Below are positions 44,374 through 56,596 of a DNA stretch of 60,168 nucleotides, piece by piece. The notes beneath the pieces were generated by a model. It worked only from the letters and a program-made list of their open reading frames with translations. It did no database searches and was not told the origin of the DNA. The translations under genes were made by a program, and so were the position numbers. Positions within the stretch are counted from its first letter, which is position 1. Each line of letters starts with the position of its first letter. Source of the DNA: Basidiobolus meristosporus CBS 931.73 (taxonomy: Eukaryota > Basidiobolomycota > Basidiobolomycetes > Basidiobolales > Basidiobolaceae); assembly GCA_002104905.1 (NCBI GenBank), contig MCFE01000543.1:1-60168 (forward strand), given 5' to 3'.

Positions 44374-45099
44374 AAACTTGTTCTGTTGGATAGTATTACA
44401 GTGAGCTATGAGTGCCACATGATGCCATACTGTTCCAGGGAAGCTAAGTAGACCTATATTTAGCTACAGAGTGTGAAATATAGCTCTTCATCTTCATGCA
44501 AAGCAGCTCCGGTGTTTCACCTATTGTGCAGGAGAAAATCCATTTTTTGACCATTTTCTTGAGATAAATGTTGTGCAAGATTTGTAAGAGCACCAAAGGA
44601 CTGAAGATATCTTTCTGGTACTCAATACCCATGACACTCTGAACCTAGCTCTTGCAGCTTGTAATATGTCACAGAAATGCATGGCACTATCTGGCACTAT
44701 ATTTACATATTGGGCTTAAAGTAAAATCTACATAAAGCACTCATAGTGCCAGATAGTGCCAGTGGACCAAGATATTACCACTCCTTTTTGTGACATGTTA
44801 CAAGCTGCAGGAGTAGGATTTAGAGTGCCCTGAGTATTGGGTACCAGATACTAGTATTCAGTCCTTCTCTAGTCTTTCTGTGTGCTAAAACAATATGCAC
44901 AGCATTGATCCCAAACAAAAGCTCAAAAAATAGAATTTTTTCAGCACAATGGGTGAAGCTCAGGGGCTGCTTTGTATAAAGATAAAGAATGTGTTTTTAC
45001 ACTCTGTGAACAAACATAGGTCCACTTGGCCTCCCAGGCACACTATGGCATCACTTAGCACTCATGGCTCATTATCGCAATACATAACACAACAAGTCT
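44374..45099. mobile_element. Foldback MITE, complete but aged
   Basis: 726 bp, ends AAACTTGTTCTGTTGGATAG and CACAACAAGTCT, target duplication ACT at 44371-44373 and 45100-45102. The hairpin arms are more diverged than in the copies at 42348 and 49666. Confidence 0.88.
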
Positions 45100-45118
45100 A
45101 CTCAGTAGTAAATATAGT

Positions 45119-45474
45119 AGACTTGTTCCAATGTAAAGCGTTCTATTGAGCCATGATTGCCAAATAGTGCCACAGTGTGCCAGAAAGGTACTGTCAACCT
45201 ACACTTAGCTACACAATATGAGACATAATTCCACATGTTCATGCAAAGCAGCCGTATGTTTCACCCCTAGTGCTGAAGAAGTTTGCTTTTTTGACCTTTT
45301 TATTGGGACCACTGTTGTGCATGGTATCCAAGAGCATAGTAGGACTGAAGACATGCATTTGGTGAACAATACTCATGGTACTCTGATTCTAGTTCCAGAG
45401 CTTTGTAACATGTTGCAAAAGTATATGGCACTATCTTGGTCTACTGGTACCATAAAGAACTACACTTGGATATT
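45119..45474. mobile_element. Foldback MITE, left arm only
   Basis: Starts AGACTTGTTCCAATG only 17 bp after the target duplication of the preceding MITE. It follows the MITE consensus to about its centre, where Harbinger H3 begins. I do not find its right arm after 53524. Confidence 0.75.
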
Positions 45475-45505
45475 AGACTTGTTCTACCATACCCTGCCAG
45501 GGCGC

Positions 45506-46577
45506 TGTAGTGGGGTGACAGTGACACCCACTGACAGATGTGCTCATTCCCTTATTTTCTACTTCCCTATATCTCTACTACACTTATTTTAGTTTTATCC
45601 CATTTGTCTTACCCAATCAGTACTATCCCATAAGCCGGTTGACTATCACACCTGCTTACCTTATTGCATAAGTTACCCCTCACTTTATGTAAGATTACTA
45701 GCTATAAGTACTTCTATATTAGGCAAGTACCCGCGCCAGTACCCCTGTCACATGATCAGCCCGTGTCACCATCCCTACTATTTCCATGCCATATATGGTA
45801 TCCCTATGTTGCACAGGTCTCAGAGTACTGATTCCTGTTTTGTTGGATGTGCTATGCCTCTTAGAACCTTCCGGCACCTACTTAGAACATTCTTAGGTCA
45901 TTCTGATGTCATTAAGATTTCTATTGATCTCCAGAACCTTCTGGAACACCATGATTAGTAATCACTTAGCCAGTGAGAAAAGTATATAAGGGAGGCTATC
46001 CCTCAACAATAAATCATCATCCCTTTTATCAATATACCAACTTGTTGATTAGTGTGATCACTGCTACCTGCTGCTACCTGAACTTCCAACCCTAGACCAC
46101 AGGACACTCCCAGGAAACCGCGCTGACAGCCAACTGACCTTGGAGGCACTACTTGTGAGGAATACTCAGAGTAGGTATCTTTTATTATATTTAATTCTTT
46201 CCCAAGTTTGTTCTTGTACAGGCAAAGATACTTTTCTGTCTTTGTAACTATTGACCAAAGCTGTATTCTTATCAAGTCCCTGCTGGTGGAGTTTACAGTT
46301 GTTTTGACTTTGGAAGCTTTAGTACATTGTCATCTCAAAGGACGCTGAACCCAGCACATACTTTTGTTAAGACGCCAACTAAGTTGGGGATTGTAGCTCA
46401 ATAGTTTTCCCTTGACAAGCTTGTGGGCTTTATTCCCCATGACAATGGATTAGTGACAGAACCCAAGTATTTGCAGCAAGCTTTTGCCAGAGGTTATTGC
46501 ACCCAGTGAACACCCCACACACAAAACACTTGAGAAGTGTTGGACATATCTCTCCCTTGGACTTATACACCACCACA
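45506..46577 (+). repeat. G2 LTR-like unit, copy b
   Basis: 1072 bp, TGTAGTGGGG to CACCACCACA. GCGC occurs on both sides (45502-45505 and 46578-46581), a possible 4-bp duplication. TATA-like AGTATATAAG is near 45980 and AATAAA near 46008. The distal half resembles the Gypsy-1 leader. It has exactly the same length as copy c. Confidence 0.65.
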
Positions 46578-47290
46578 GCGCACAGTGCAATTCACGGTCT
46601 CTAAGAAAAATCAGGCACAATATTGTAGCTACCAGTAGGCAGAATCACTATTGGGCAATATTGCACCATGTGGGACAATCCTGTACACTATGGCACAATC
46701 TGACACAATGAGGTTGGCACAAATGATTGTGCCAACTTGTAATGTTTGCATCACGTGTGCAATTTCATACCACTATTATGGTAGGTAAAATCTGATATTT
46801 GGATATGTTTCTCTATTGTAAATGGAAATAAATGCATACCACACTATAAACTACACTGATACTTACCATGATGGTTACCATCACTCCAATTGGATGGTAT
46901 CTCAGTTGTTAATTGGTCCAAAAGTATCCAGAAGCTGTCAGACCCCAATTGGCTCTTTGACCAATACACAAGCTACCTACTTTGCCATCAAATATCCCAT
47001 TTTGCCCATTAAGCAAGTAAATCCCTAATGCTAATAATTGGACAAGGTGTCATAGCTAGCACGTAACCAATTTTGTAGGTGCAAATCAGATCAAATGGCT
47101 GCATGGGTGCCACAGATGATGTGTACATATGCAGGGTGCTTATTCATAGGGGTCCTGTCTCAAATGTGAGGCAGCCTTGATATTGCTTATATCAGAAATT
47201 TAGTGTTCACTGATTTGTAATGGCTTGATGCAGATTGCAAAAAAAATGTGTTGTTTAGATCATGACAAATAATAGTAATTCAATGCAATT
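46578..47290. other. H3 arm, non-coding
   Basis: Inverse match to 19041-19770 of H2. It has short repeated words (GGCACAAT, GACAATC) near 46610-46720. No genes seen. Confidence 0.55.
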
Positions 47291-47293
47291 GCA

Positions 47294-47590
47294 TCATCTT
47301 CTCCTAGGCTTTTTTCTCACAGGGATTACTACTGAAGCATTTGGTAGTATTTCACTTTGCACACCTAAACTACTTTCTTGTTGACTCTCCTCTTGGCTAC
47401 CTGTGTAGATGTTGTCAGTATTTTGCCTCCTAGTTGATGAGTGCAATGCTGCAGCTTGGCTGCGCTGAATTGCTCCAAATGATGCAACTGAGCCAGCCTG
47501 CAGTGCAATGTGCTGATGCATTCTTTTACTTGCCAAAAGCTCTGGTGGTGGAGGCACTTCATGTGGATCATCATCAGTCAGTTCACCAGT
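47294..47590 (-). pseudogene. H3 partner gene, C-terminal block
   Basis: 87 codons open, matching 18760-19040: a polar stretch with SVGAIQRSQAAALHSS-like sequence and the basic end VRKKPRRR (probable nuclear signal). The rest of the gene lies far to the right (50443-51150), separated by later insertions. Confidence 0.65.
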
Positions 47591-47690
47591 AGAAACTTAC
47601 TGATGATCAGGTCAAATGGCACATGCAGACACAACTTGATGTGCAGGCATGGCCCTTAGCTGAGTTCAATATGAAGCCACTTGTTGACAC

Positions 47691-48490
47691 TGCAGTGAAG
47701 TAGAGGTACTCCAAGGTCAAGCTACACAACTCAAGATGAGTGAGGTGTCTGATGGATGCAATAACCACTGTGTCTAAACTGCTGGTGTCTTTGTTAATAT
47801 GTTACTATGAAAAAATTTCCTGCTTCTCTAGCTTCCTAGGTACTCCAAATTTCTCCAAAGGCCTCTGTGTGTCTTATGAACTACCCTTAAAAGCTCCTTG
47901 ATGGCAGGTCTGAGATGTACTATTGAAGGTAGGTGCAGTGATCAACTGCTAATTAATAAGGGAGAAGTGTTACTGATAGAAGGGATGGTTTATTGATGAG
48001 GGATTGACTTCCCTTAAATACTTTTCCTGATTGCCAAGTGATTACTAATGACCAGGTTCTAGAGGATTCTAGGCATCAGTGGAATTCTTGATGACATCTC
48101 CATGAGCTAAAATATGCCAAGAATGCCTGGAAGGTTCTAAAAGGCACAGCACATCCAACCAATCAGGGAACAGTAGTCTGAAGCCTGTGCAATATAGAAA
48201 TCCATATAAGGTATTGAAATGGTATCAATGGTAACACAGACCTAGATCATGTGTCACCGGTTCTTACGCGGGTACTTGCCTTACATAGATACATATAATG
48301 ATCACAAAGCTGAATAATATCTGGGATAACTAATGCTAATAACTAATAAGGGTAAACATCATATGGGAATAATACTGATAATATGGGCAAAGAAGAATTG
48401 GATAATACTGATAAGATAAAATATGGATCAGTATATCATAATGTCTATATGAAAGAACTTGTTTGTGGGAGGTATGTTTACCCTACCACA
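47691..48490 (-). repeat. Diverged G2-like LTR inside H3
   Basis: On the minus strand it starts TGTGGTAGGGTAAACATACC, resembling the G2 start, and shares G2 segments around 48040-48150 and 48260-48290. The end near TTCACTGCA is inferred from where H2 homology resumes. It is about 800 bp, with AT-rich microsatellite-like sequence at 48340-48430. Boundaries are approximate. Confidence 0.5.
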
Positions 48491-48572
48491 ATGTGACTTG
48501 GCCTACTCCAATGGACTCATGTCTTTTTGAGCAGCTTGGCAAGTTCTGGTGATTTTGCTCTGAAGCACATGC

Positions 48573-49644
48573 TGTGGTGGTGTGTAAGTCCAAGGGAGAG
48601 ATACGTCCAACACTTCTCAAGTGTTTTGTGTGTGGGGTGTTCACTGGGTGCAATAACCTCTGGCAAAAGCTTGCTGCAAATACTTGGGTTCTGTCACTAA
48701 TCCATTGTCATGGGGAATAAAGCCCACAAGCTTGTCAAGGGAAAACTATTGAGCTACAATCCCCAACTTAGTTGGTGTCTTATCAAAAGTATGTCCTGGG
48801 TTCAGCATCCTTTGATATGACAATGTACTAAAGCTTCCAATGTCAAAACAACTGTAAACTCCACCAGCAGGTACTTGATAAGAATGCAGCTGTGGTCAAT
48901 AGTTACAAGGACAGAAAAGTATCCTTGCCTGTACAGGAGCAAACTTGGGAAAGAATCAAATATAATAAAAGATACCTACTCTGAGTATTCCTCACCAGTA
49001 GTGCCTCCAAGGTCAGTTGGCTGTCAGTACTCTTTCCTGGGAGTGTCCTGTGGTCTGGGGTTGGAAGTTCAGGTAGCAGCAGGTAGCAGTGATCACACTA
49101 ATCAACCAGTCAGTAAATTGACAAAAAGGATGATGATTTATTGTTGAGGGATAGCCTCCCTTATTTATTTTTCTTACTGACTAAGTGGTTACTAATCATG
49201 GTGTTCCAGAAGGTTCTGGATATCAATAGAAATCTTAATGACATCAGAATGACCTAAGAGTGTTCTAAGTATGTGCTGGAAGGCTCCATGAGGCACAGCA
49301 CATCCAACAAAACAGGAATCAGTACTCTGAGACCTGTGCAACATACGGATACCATATATGGCATGGAAATAGTAGGGATGGTGACATGGGTTGGTCATGT
49401 GTCATGGGTACTGGTGTGGGTACTTGCCTAATATAGAAGCACTTAGTGCTAGTAATCTTACATAAAGTTAGGGATAACTTATGCAATACAGTAAGCAGGT
49501 GTGATAGTCAACTGGCTTATGGGATAGTACTGATCAGGTAAGACAAATGGGATAAAACTAGAATAAGTGTAGTAGAGAAATAGGGAAGTTGAAAATATGG
49601 GAATGAGCACATCTGTCAGTGGGTGTCACTGTGACCCCACTACA
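48573..49644 (-). repeat. G2 LTR-like unit, copy c
   Basis: 1072 bp, inverted relative to copy b and very similar to it. It begins TGTAGTGGGG at 49644 and ends CACCACCACA at 48573. H3 partner-gene sequence flanks both sides (48491-48572 matches 18570-18650). Confidence 0.65.
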
Positions 49645-49665
49645 GCACATTAACCAACATGCATT

Positions 49666-50398
49666 AGACTTGTTCCATTGGACAGTGCCACATTGAGCCA
49701 TGAGTGCCAAGTGATGCCATAGTGCGCCAGGGAGGCAAAGTGAGCCTATACATGGCCACAGAGTGTAAAACATAGCTCTTCATCTTCATGCAAAGCAGCC
49801 CCTTTGTCTCACTCACCATGCTGGAGAAAATCCATTTTCTGGTCTTTTTTTTTGGATCAATGTTGTGCAGGATGTGTAGGAGCACAGAAGGACTGAAGAC
49901 ATGAACCTGGTACTCAATACCAATGGCACTCTGAATCTAGCCCACATATGTTGTATCATATCACAAAAATGCATGGCACTATCTTAGTCCACTGGTACAA
50001 TCTGGCACTACAAGTGCTTTGTATAGATCTTACTTTAGGGATAATACTTAAGTATAGTGCCAGATAGTACCAGTGGACCAAGATAGTGCCATGCATTTTT
50101 GTGACATGATACAACATAAAGGAGCTAGATTCAGAGTGCCATTGGTATTGAGTACCAGGTGCATGTCTTCAATCCTTTGAGCTCTTACACGTCCTGAACA
50201 ACCTTGACGCAAAAAAACAGGTTAAAAAATGGATTTTCTTCAGTACAATGGGTGAAACACAGGGGCTGCTTTGCATGAAGATGCAGAGCTATGTTTTACA
50301 CTCTGTGGCCAAGTATAGGCTCACTTGGCCTCCCTGGCACACTATGGCATCATTTGGCACTCATGGCTCAATGTGGCACTATCCAAAGGAACAAGTCT
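49666..50398. mobile_element. Foldback MITE, complete
   Basis: 733 bp, ends AGACTTGTTCCATTGGACAG and CCAAAGGAACAAGTCT, target duplication ATT at 49663-49665 and 50399-50401. Long hairpin arms are well preserved. Confidence 0.93.
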
Positions 50399-50442
50399 AT
50401 TGACTTAAAGCCAGGCACTCTTGTCATAGGTGTTGGTGTAGT

Positions 50443-51150
50443 TTAGACTGACATGCACTGGCATGCTGAAGTTGCAAGGGATGGTAAGGAATCCAGCAAG
50501 GTGTGCTGGTGCAATCTATATGTTGTTGCTTGTAGTCTGTATTCTTCCTCTTGAAGCTCATCTTCTGATTCCTCAAGGTGTTCACTTACCCTCTCTCTGA
50601 TACTTTGGAACTGTTGCCTGGATGAGTCCTGTGCATATTGCTCTTGGAAGCCACTTAGCTCTATTAATATATCACATAATACTTTAGTCATTTAAAACAA
50701 AAACTCATTCAAAATACTTTTGGTTCCCAAAGTTGAGCCACAAACAGACGTGTCCAGCCTGTACTGAGCAAACTGAATTGTTCCCATGCAGCTTCCTCAT
50801 CAAATCCCCTCACTCTCAGCTCATTCTTGATTTTAATACTTGTCTTGTTATACATCTTCTTACATACATCTGCTGGCATCATGATGTAGAGCTCATGCCA
50901 TAGCTTTCTACTCAGGTTCTTCCATCACTGTGGACTATCCAAGGTATATAGTTCTGCTAGATTAATGAGTAGTGCCCTAGTATCTGTATGGAGGCTCATC
51001 ATAGACACCTGGGCCATACTGAAATCATTTGGCAAGAACTCAAACGGATCCAACATCAGCTTTTCCAGTCAGGACCATGCTTGTGAGCTGGGGGATAGGT
51101 TTTGTCTGGGTTGTACTAAAGATGAGTTGAGACTTGGTATAGAGGCCATG
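50443..51150 (-). pseudogene. H3 partner gene, N-terminal and central part
   Basis: Matches 17793-18430 of H2 inverted. 50443-50691 (82 codons) encodes the acidic, Gln/Glu-rich central segment (RVSEHLEESEDELQEEEY). 50930-51150 carries the LPNDF and Trp/Leu start region in broken frames. The piece 50436-50513 lies in the opposite orientation to the rest relative to H2 (18430-18510), a small local inversion. Confidence 0.6.
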
Positions 51151-52071
51151 GTGATGTATTTGAGTACTTACACAGTAGTGTATTGGCATCAACCTGGTCT
51201 AATATGAAATATATATGAAAACTAATGTGATTGTTGAGTCTTCCATATATTATACATGCTGCATCTGGGATTGCATTGACATGAATTGGATCCCATCACT
51301 AGCAGATTTCTTATTTAATTATAGACTACTGCGTAAAACATCAATAAAGATACCAAGTTATTGTTTGAGCATGATTTTTGCAACATAATGATTGGATATA
51401 TGGCAACTGATGGAGATTTAATCATAATGCATAGAAAATCAGATAAACAAAGCCGATTGTGCCAAATCCAATCAATTCACCTCAGACCTATCACCTACCA
51501 ATTTTGATATAACTTGCTCACCGGAACGGTCATTTCTCATCCATCTTATGACTACTACTGGGCTTCCTTTTAACACATTAGAGGATACCTATACCAAGTA
51601 CTGTGGACCATCTACCCCAATCTACTCAAGGAGATCCCTTATTAAGCTTCTCTGCTATTACAAGAGCTATTGCGCCACAAGGTTTCATCCCACCATCCAT
51701 GGCAACAAAAGTCCTAAAACTTTCCTTCCCAGCTGGCAGCAATGGAAAACTACCTTCAAGCAGGCATGAATGACTTAGAGCCAGCTTGGAATACTAGGTT
51801 CAGAAGCTCCAATAGTCTTCCATATCCTGGAGTGTTCAGCAACAGGTTTCATATAAGGAGTATTTTGGATACCTTCCCAGTCAGGATTAAAAGACCTTCT
51901 AGAGGGTAGTGGCACTTTTATTCTGTCAAGTACAAGGCACACTGTGTGAAGTTTTAGGCACTGTCTGACATTGAGGGTAACATCTTCTGGTTTAGCAGGC
52001 CATTGCTGGAAGTAGGCACGACAAAGCACTCTGGGTAGAAAATTTTCCAGAATTCAGTGGAGGGGAGAAAT

Positions 52072-53018
52072 AGACTTGTTCCATTGGATAGTGCCACATT
52101 GAGCCATGAGTGCCAAATGATGCCATAGAGTGCCAAGGAATCCAAGCAAGCCTATACTTGGCCACAGGGTGTGAAACACAGCTCTGCATCTTCATGCAAA
52201 GCAGCCCCAGTGTTTCACCCATTGTGCTGGAGAAAATTCATTTTTTGACCTTTTTTACTGGATCAATGTAGCTCAGGATGTGGGAGAGCACAGAAGGACT
52301 GAAGACATGCATCTGATACTCAGTACCCATGGCACTCTGAATCTAGCTCCTGTGGCTTGTATCATGTCACAAAAACACATGGCACTATCTTGGTCCACTG
52401 GTACTATCTGGCACTATAAGTGCTTTATATAGGTTTTACTTTAGGGCTAATATTTAAATATAGTGCCTGATGTTACCAGTGGACCAAGATAGTGCCATGC
52501 ATTTTTGTGACATGATACAAGCCACAGGAGCTAGATTCAGAGTGCCATGGTTATTAGACTTGTTCCATTGTGCCATTGATCATAGTGCCAGAGAGTGCTG
52601 TATATTTTGTTATTAATTTGATATTTTAGGGTCATATGCATGTCAATTTTGATCCCAAATTGGCACTGTATGGCACCATCTGGCACTCTGAGGCATGATC
52701 AGGCACCATCTGGCATGCTATGGCACTATTGGACACTATGATCAGCTGGAATGATGGAACAAGTCTATTGAGTATCAGATGCATGTCTTCAATCTTTTTG
52801 TGTTCTTACACATCCTGTGCAACATTGATCCAAAAAAAAGGTCAAAAAGTGGATTTTCTCCAGCTCAATGAGTGAAACATAGGGGCTGCTCTGCATGAAG
52901 ATGCAGAGCTGTGTTTCACACTCTGTGGCCAAGTATAGGCTCACTTGGCCTCCTTGGCACACTATGGCATCATTTGGCACTCATGGCTCAATGTGACACT
53001 ATCCAACGGAACAAGTCT
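52072..53018. mobile_element. Foldback MITE with a second MITE inside
   Basis: 947 bp, target duplication AAT at 52069-52071 and 53019-53021. Removing the inner 211-bp MITE and its duplicated ATT leaves 733 bp, the same as the copy at 49666. Comparison with 13800-13815 shows the empty transposase site. Confidence 0.93.
52556..52766. mobile_element. Short MITE, 211 bp, same terminal repeats
   Basis: Ends AGACTTGTTCCATTGTGCCA and TGATGGAACAAGTCT, duplication ATT at 52553-52555 and 52767-52769. The interior is different from the foldback MITEs and has repeated TGGCAC(C/T) words. The interrupted bases GGTATTGAGTA are intact at 50143-50153. Confidence 0.92.
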
Positions 53019-53752
53019 AATGTATGACAGACTTAGCTTATATAGGAGAGAATTGTCAGAGATTAGGATGTATTACAGCATATAGGAAGCCAAGGAATGA
53101 TGTGCTTAGCAGGAAGTAGAAGCTCTACAATTAGATACTTAATCATTTCAAAGTGAGGGTTGAGCATATATTTGGATATCTGAAGAGATTTAGCATATTG
53201 GCTGGTGAGTGCAGAGGAAAGTCATATATAGGAGAAAACAGCAGGATATGCAAAATAGTTAAGATACTCATCAATGCACAGTACATTCATACAAGAAGAC
53301 TTCCACTGAGAGAAATGTGTCTGGAGCATTATGAAGAGTAAACAAAGCAAGGAAAGCACTAATCCAAGCAATATAAGTAAGATTAAATAAAATCATCAGT
53401 AACTATATCCTACTACTGGCATTGTTGTAGAAACTACAGTGCCAAATAGTGCTGTAGAGTGCCTGATTGATCTAGCAATATAAACAGGCTGGTACTATGT
53501 GTCACTATCCAAAGGAGGAAGTCTAATATTCACTTACTACTCTGTTCAGTTGCAACACAGTTTTATACTTGGCTAGCAGTCTGCTGCTAAGTTACACCTT
53601 TATACTATACAGAAAAACTAACCAGTATGCAGGAAAAATATGACCACCAATTGAGTAATCATGGAAAAAGTGTAAAAATGACATGATAGCCAATCAGCAT
53701 AATCAAGTGTAGGCAATGGCACTTGGTGGGTTCTTTTTACATAAGTATCATA

Positions 53753-55640
53753 CTAACAAATCCTGCTGGCCATTAAGTCTCATCAGCCTTGATATGCCAC
53801 TAATTGTGCAGAGTTAGAGCACAAATCTGATGGTAATCTCACTAATATCTGAGCCCAGATCACCTTCCAACCTGGATAGCTGCCTGTATCCATTATTGGA
53901 TGAGTCTTTTGCGCTGCATAACAGGTTGCTGGCAGATGGGAGCTGAGGCCAAGTACAGGTTATAATCAACTTTAGAAATACTCCAGCCATCAGCAAGATA
54001 GTTAGCTTTTCCACTTGCAATAGACAGTGTTGCTCTTAAATGTGAGAGATTAAGAGGATTTTCTTCATAGTCCCATGTATTATAACCATCTAGCCACTAA
54101 CACTAAGATCATTATCCTTCCACAGAGAGAATGTAGAGAATTCAGCATGCAATTGCAGCAAAGCTGACAAATTATAAGGCATTGGTCAGAGTACAGAGTT
54201 AACTGGCAACTAGAGATACATAAGATGCAGGGAATCTGTTGGAGCAAAAGTTTTTTTACTGCAATCAATATGTAGGTCTATGCAGCAATATCTCAACACC
54301 AATGACTAGGATACCCATGGGGTATTCCAAGCTAAATGAGTTCTTTAAGATATATGGGAAGTCTGAGAGCATTAGCAAGCTATTATGGAGTATCTGTTAC
54401 TCAATATAATTCTCACAAGCTCCAATTAGTATTCATGTGCATATGCAACAATACAAATGCAAGGACTGGATGAGCTGGATATGTATTTACTTATGTGGCC
54501 TTCTGAAGTGACCTCTGCCCAGAGTACATTGGGAGCATTGGGAATCATATGTAGACACTGTAGCAGTGTATATCCAGAAGCAGCTCACCTACACTATTTT
54601 TGATCATTTATAGCATGCATGCAAGGAGTGTGTGCCAGGACTTGGGCAGCTATACCACAAGCATACAGCCAAGTACACAGATCTCTGCCACTACTGGATC
54701 ATTCTCAACTACAACTTGCTTGGTATGTGGAGAATATTGGACCTTACTTCACTCTGTGTGGGTTTGCTGTGGAGTGGATGTGTGGGGGTTAGGAAGACAA
54801 GCTAAGCTGCTAGTAGGGCTGTAACCTAATCTCCTTAAAAATATTACCTTTAATTCTGTCATGAATCTGATGTGTGGACATATGGGGGACAGGCAGGAAG
54901 AGTTGGTAAAGTACTGATGGCAGATGTTCACATGGAGACACCAATGCCTATGACATCAAGAAGCTAAGTAGTCCCAATGTGTGGGTAATCAGTTAGGTAA
55001 GGCAAGGCTGGGTTGGGTGCAACTATCAGCTAATTTTTATCAGGACTACTTTACCAAAAAATGCCATGTTTCTCTATGTACCAGCTGCTTTATGCATCTT
55101 TCAGTCATAATTCATACAATTAAGAATCAAAGCACACTAATAAGGGGGGCCATAGTCCAGTAGAGAGAAGAAGTATACTGATCAAGTATAGAAAAGTATT
55201 TGTGATTATTCAAGAGGTATTAATGACCAAAGTGACAATAATCAAGCCTATGTTGGCAAGATCTATATGCTACAAGGCATAAAAGGTGCATATCCACTTT
55301 ACAAGTATCACACTGAGATGCCATAGAGTCAAGGTGATAGAAGTTATTTAATAGCCGCATGCATAGGCAAATATAGAGGTTAGCAAGCCAGAGGCCATTG
55401 TTTTTTTTATTAAAGCTATATCAGGAATACTCCTGGTGTCAGGGGGTAAGCAATTAAAGTGTGATTTACAGAATAATAAGGGAATGGCACAAGGAGAGGT
55501 AAAAAAATGAAATACCATCTAGTAAATTGGCATGGTATCATTGTACAGGACTAGCTGAAGGCCACTGTACTGCTATGATAATACCAACAGAAGTCTGTAT
55601 TCCCTATTAGAAATAATTATGCTAATACTGTCAAGAGGCA
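53753..55640 (+). mobile_element. Family D copy 3, heavily degraded
   Basis: Starts like copy 2 (AATCCTGCTGGCCATTAAG) and follows copies 1 and 2 to the tail. The transposase-like region 54459-55560 is visible in fragments (CGEYWTLLHSVWVCCGVDVW in a shifted frame near 54720-54790). No open block over 75 codons. Confidence 0.5.
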
Positions 55641-55799
55641 ATCACAAAATTAAAGTTTTATTACTAAAAGGTATTGATTCAGTCAGGACACCATGCAAAG
55701 ACTGTTGAAAAAAACTGCATCCCAGTTTTCTCAAAACACTTGATCAAAATCTTTCATCACAACAATAAATTATTAGCCTTTGATTGGTTCTTTGCCAAT

Positions 55800-56595
55800 T
55801 TTCACACTTTCTTATCCCAGGCACTCATTTACCTCCTATGCTTGTGTTCATTGATTAGCTATTGCCTCTTTTTCACACTCCTTACTTACTGACCTGAACA
55901 ATTCTCTTACTTTTCATACATACAAATTGATTTATTTCCATTGAGGCTTCATTTGTACCATAATTACAAATTGTATTGACCTAAATAAGTCCTTTTACCC
56001 AACATTAACATTAAGCCCAACCCCACAGGCAACAAGTAACTCCATTAAATCCACCACTCAGTAAATACTTGTACTGTGATGCCCATTTTCCATGACCTTG
56101 GTGGGAATCCTTTGGCTTAATGCTACCATTCATTCACTGGCTCTCATACATTCTGCTCTCCAGCTGTCAATGTAAGGTCTAGCATCTCATCTGCCAGTTT
56201 TTGCAATAAATGCTTGCAGTATCCAAATGCATATTCTCAACTACTGCACTTGCAGAAGTGCTGCAACCTCATGATGTGCCTATTGATGTTCCAAAACTCC
56301 ACTGTAGGTATTGTGATAGTCTTTGCCCTCTTGACATTGTTACTTAGTTTGTTAGTGGGATCTCCACTCTGTCTACAATGGAGGATGTGGAGGCAGTGAT
56401 AGACAAGTTGAATTTCGCAGCAAACTCATCTATCTTGCTGGAATGTGGCTCAACTGGCTGCACTTCCAACTCTTGAGAAAGTAGCTGTTTTCTTGTTGGT
56501 AATTCTTACTGGTTATTATGGAAATCAGCCTGTTCTGCATTGATGGTGTTTATTGGTGCAAACTGCTGCTTCTTTCTCATGCTTCCCTGTCTCTG
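55800..56595 (-). repeat. Family A copy 3, distal part
   Basis: Resembles 1-300 (from GTTCATTGATTAGCTATTGCC) and near its right end 37650-37800. It then joins truncated Gypsy-1b. The homology continues at 59137, with about 600 bp of family A missing between. Confidence 0.65.
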
Positions 56596-56596
56596 G

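Larger units (their letters stand above)
51540..53341 (+). pseudogene. H3 transposase, split by a MITE
   Basis: Plus-strand Harbinger transposase in two parts: 51540-52071 with the first Asp region (ILDTFPVRIKRP near 51865-51900) and 53019-53341 with the third catalytic residue (VRVEHIFGYLKRF) and the end MCLEHYEE. The MITE 52072-53018 sits between, in the codons just before MADLAYIGE. The Asp of the GSSHDKALW-type motif is in degraded sequence near 52010-52025. Stops occur in both parts. Confidence 0.75.
45475..53524. mobile_element. Harbinger H3, expanded by nested insertions
   Basis: The left terminus is AGACTTGTTCTACCATACCC and the right terminus ends GGAGGAAGTCT at 53524. The internal order is the inverse of H2: right arm, partner gene (minus), spacer, transposase (plus). 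Two G2 units (45506-46577, 48573-49644), an LTR-like insert (about 47691-48490), a foldback MITE (49666-50398) and a second MITE (52072-53018) lie inside. Subtracting them leaves roughly 3.5 kb, close to the 3416 bp of H2, which supports the reconstruction. Flanking ATT and AAT are not an exact duplication. Both genes are dead. Confidence 0.75.

Noticed and set aside
45502-46581. GCGC as a firm 4-bp target duplication for G2
   Set aside because: Copy c has no matching duplication, and comparison with H2 allows an empty site in which only GC is duplicated. Kept as possible only.
48340-48430. AT-rich GATAATA-like stretch as an origin or centromere signal
   Set aside because: Short, imperfect, and inside a diverged LTR; no supporting features.
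42348-53018. Repeated units that might suggest a CRISPR-like or satellite array
   Set aside because: The repeats are dispersed MITEs in differing contexts with 3-bp target duplications, not regular repeats with unique spacers.
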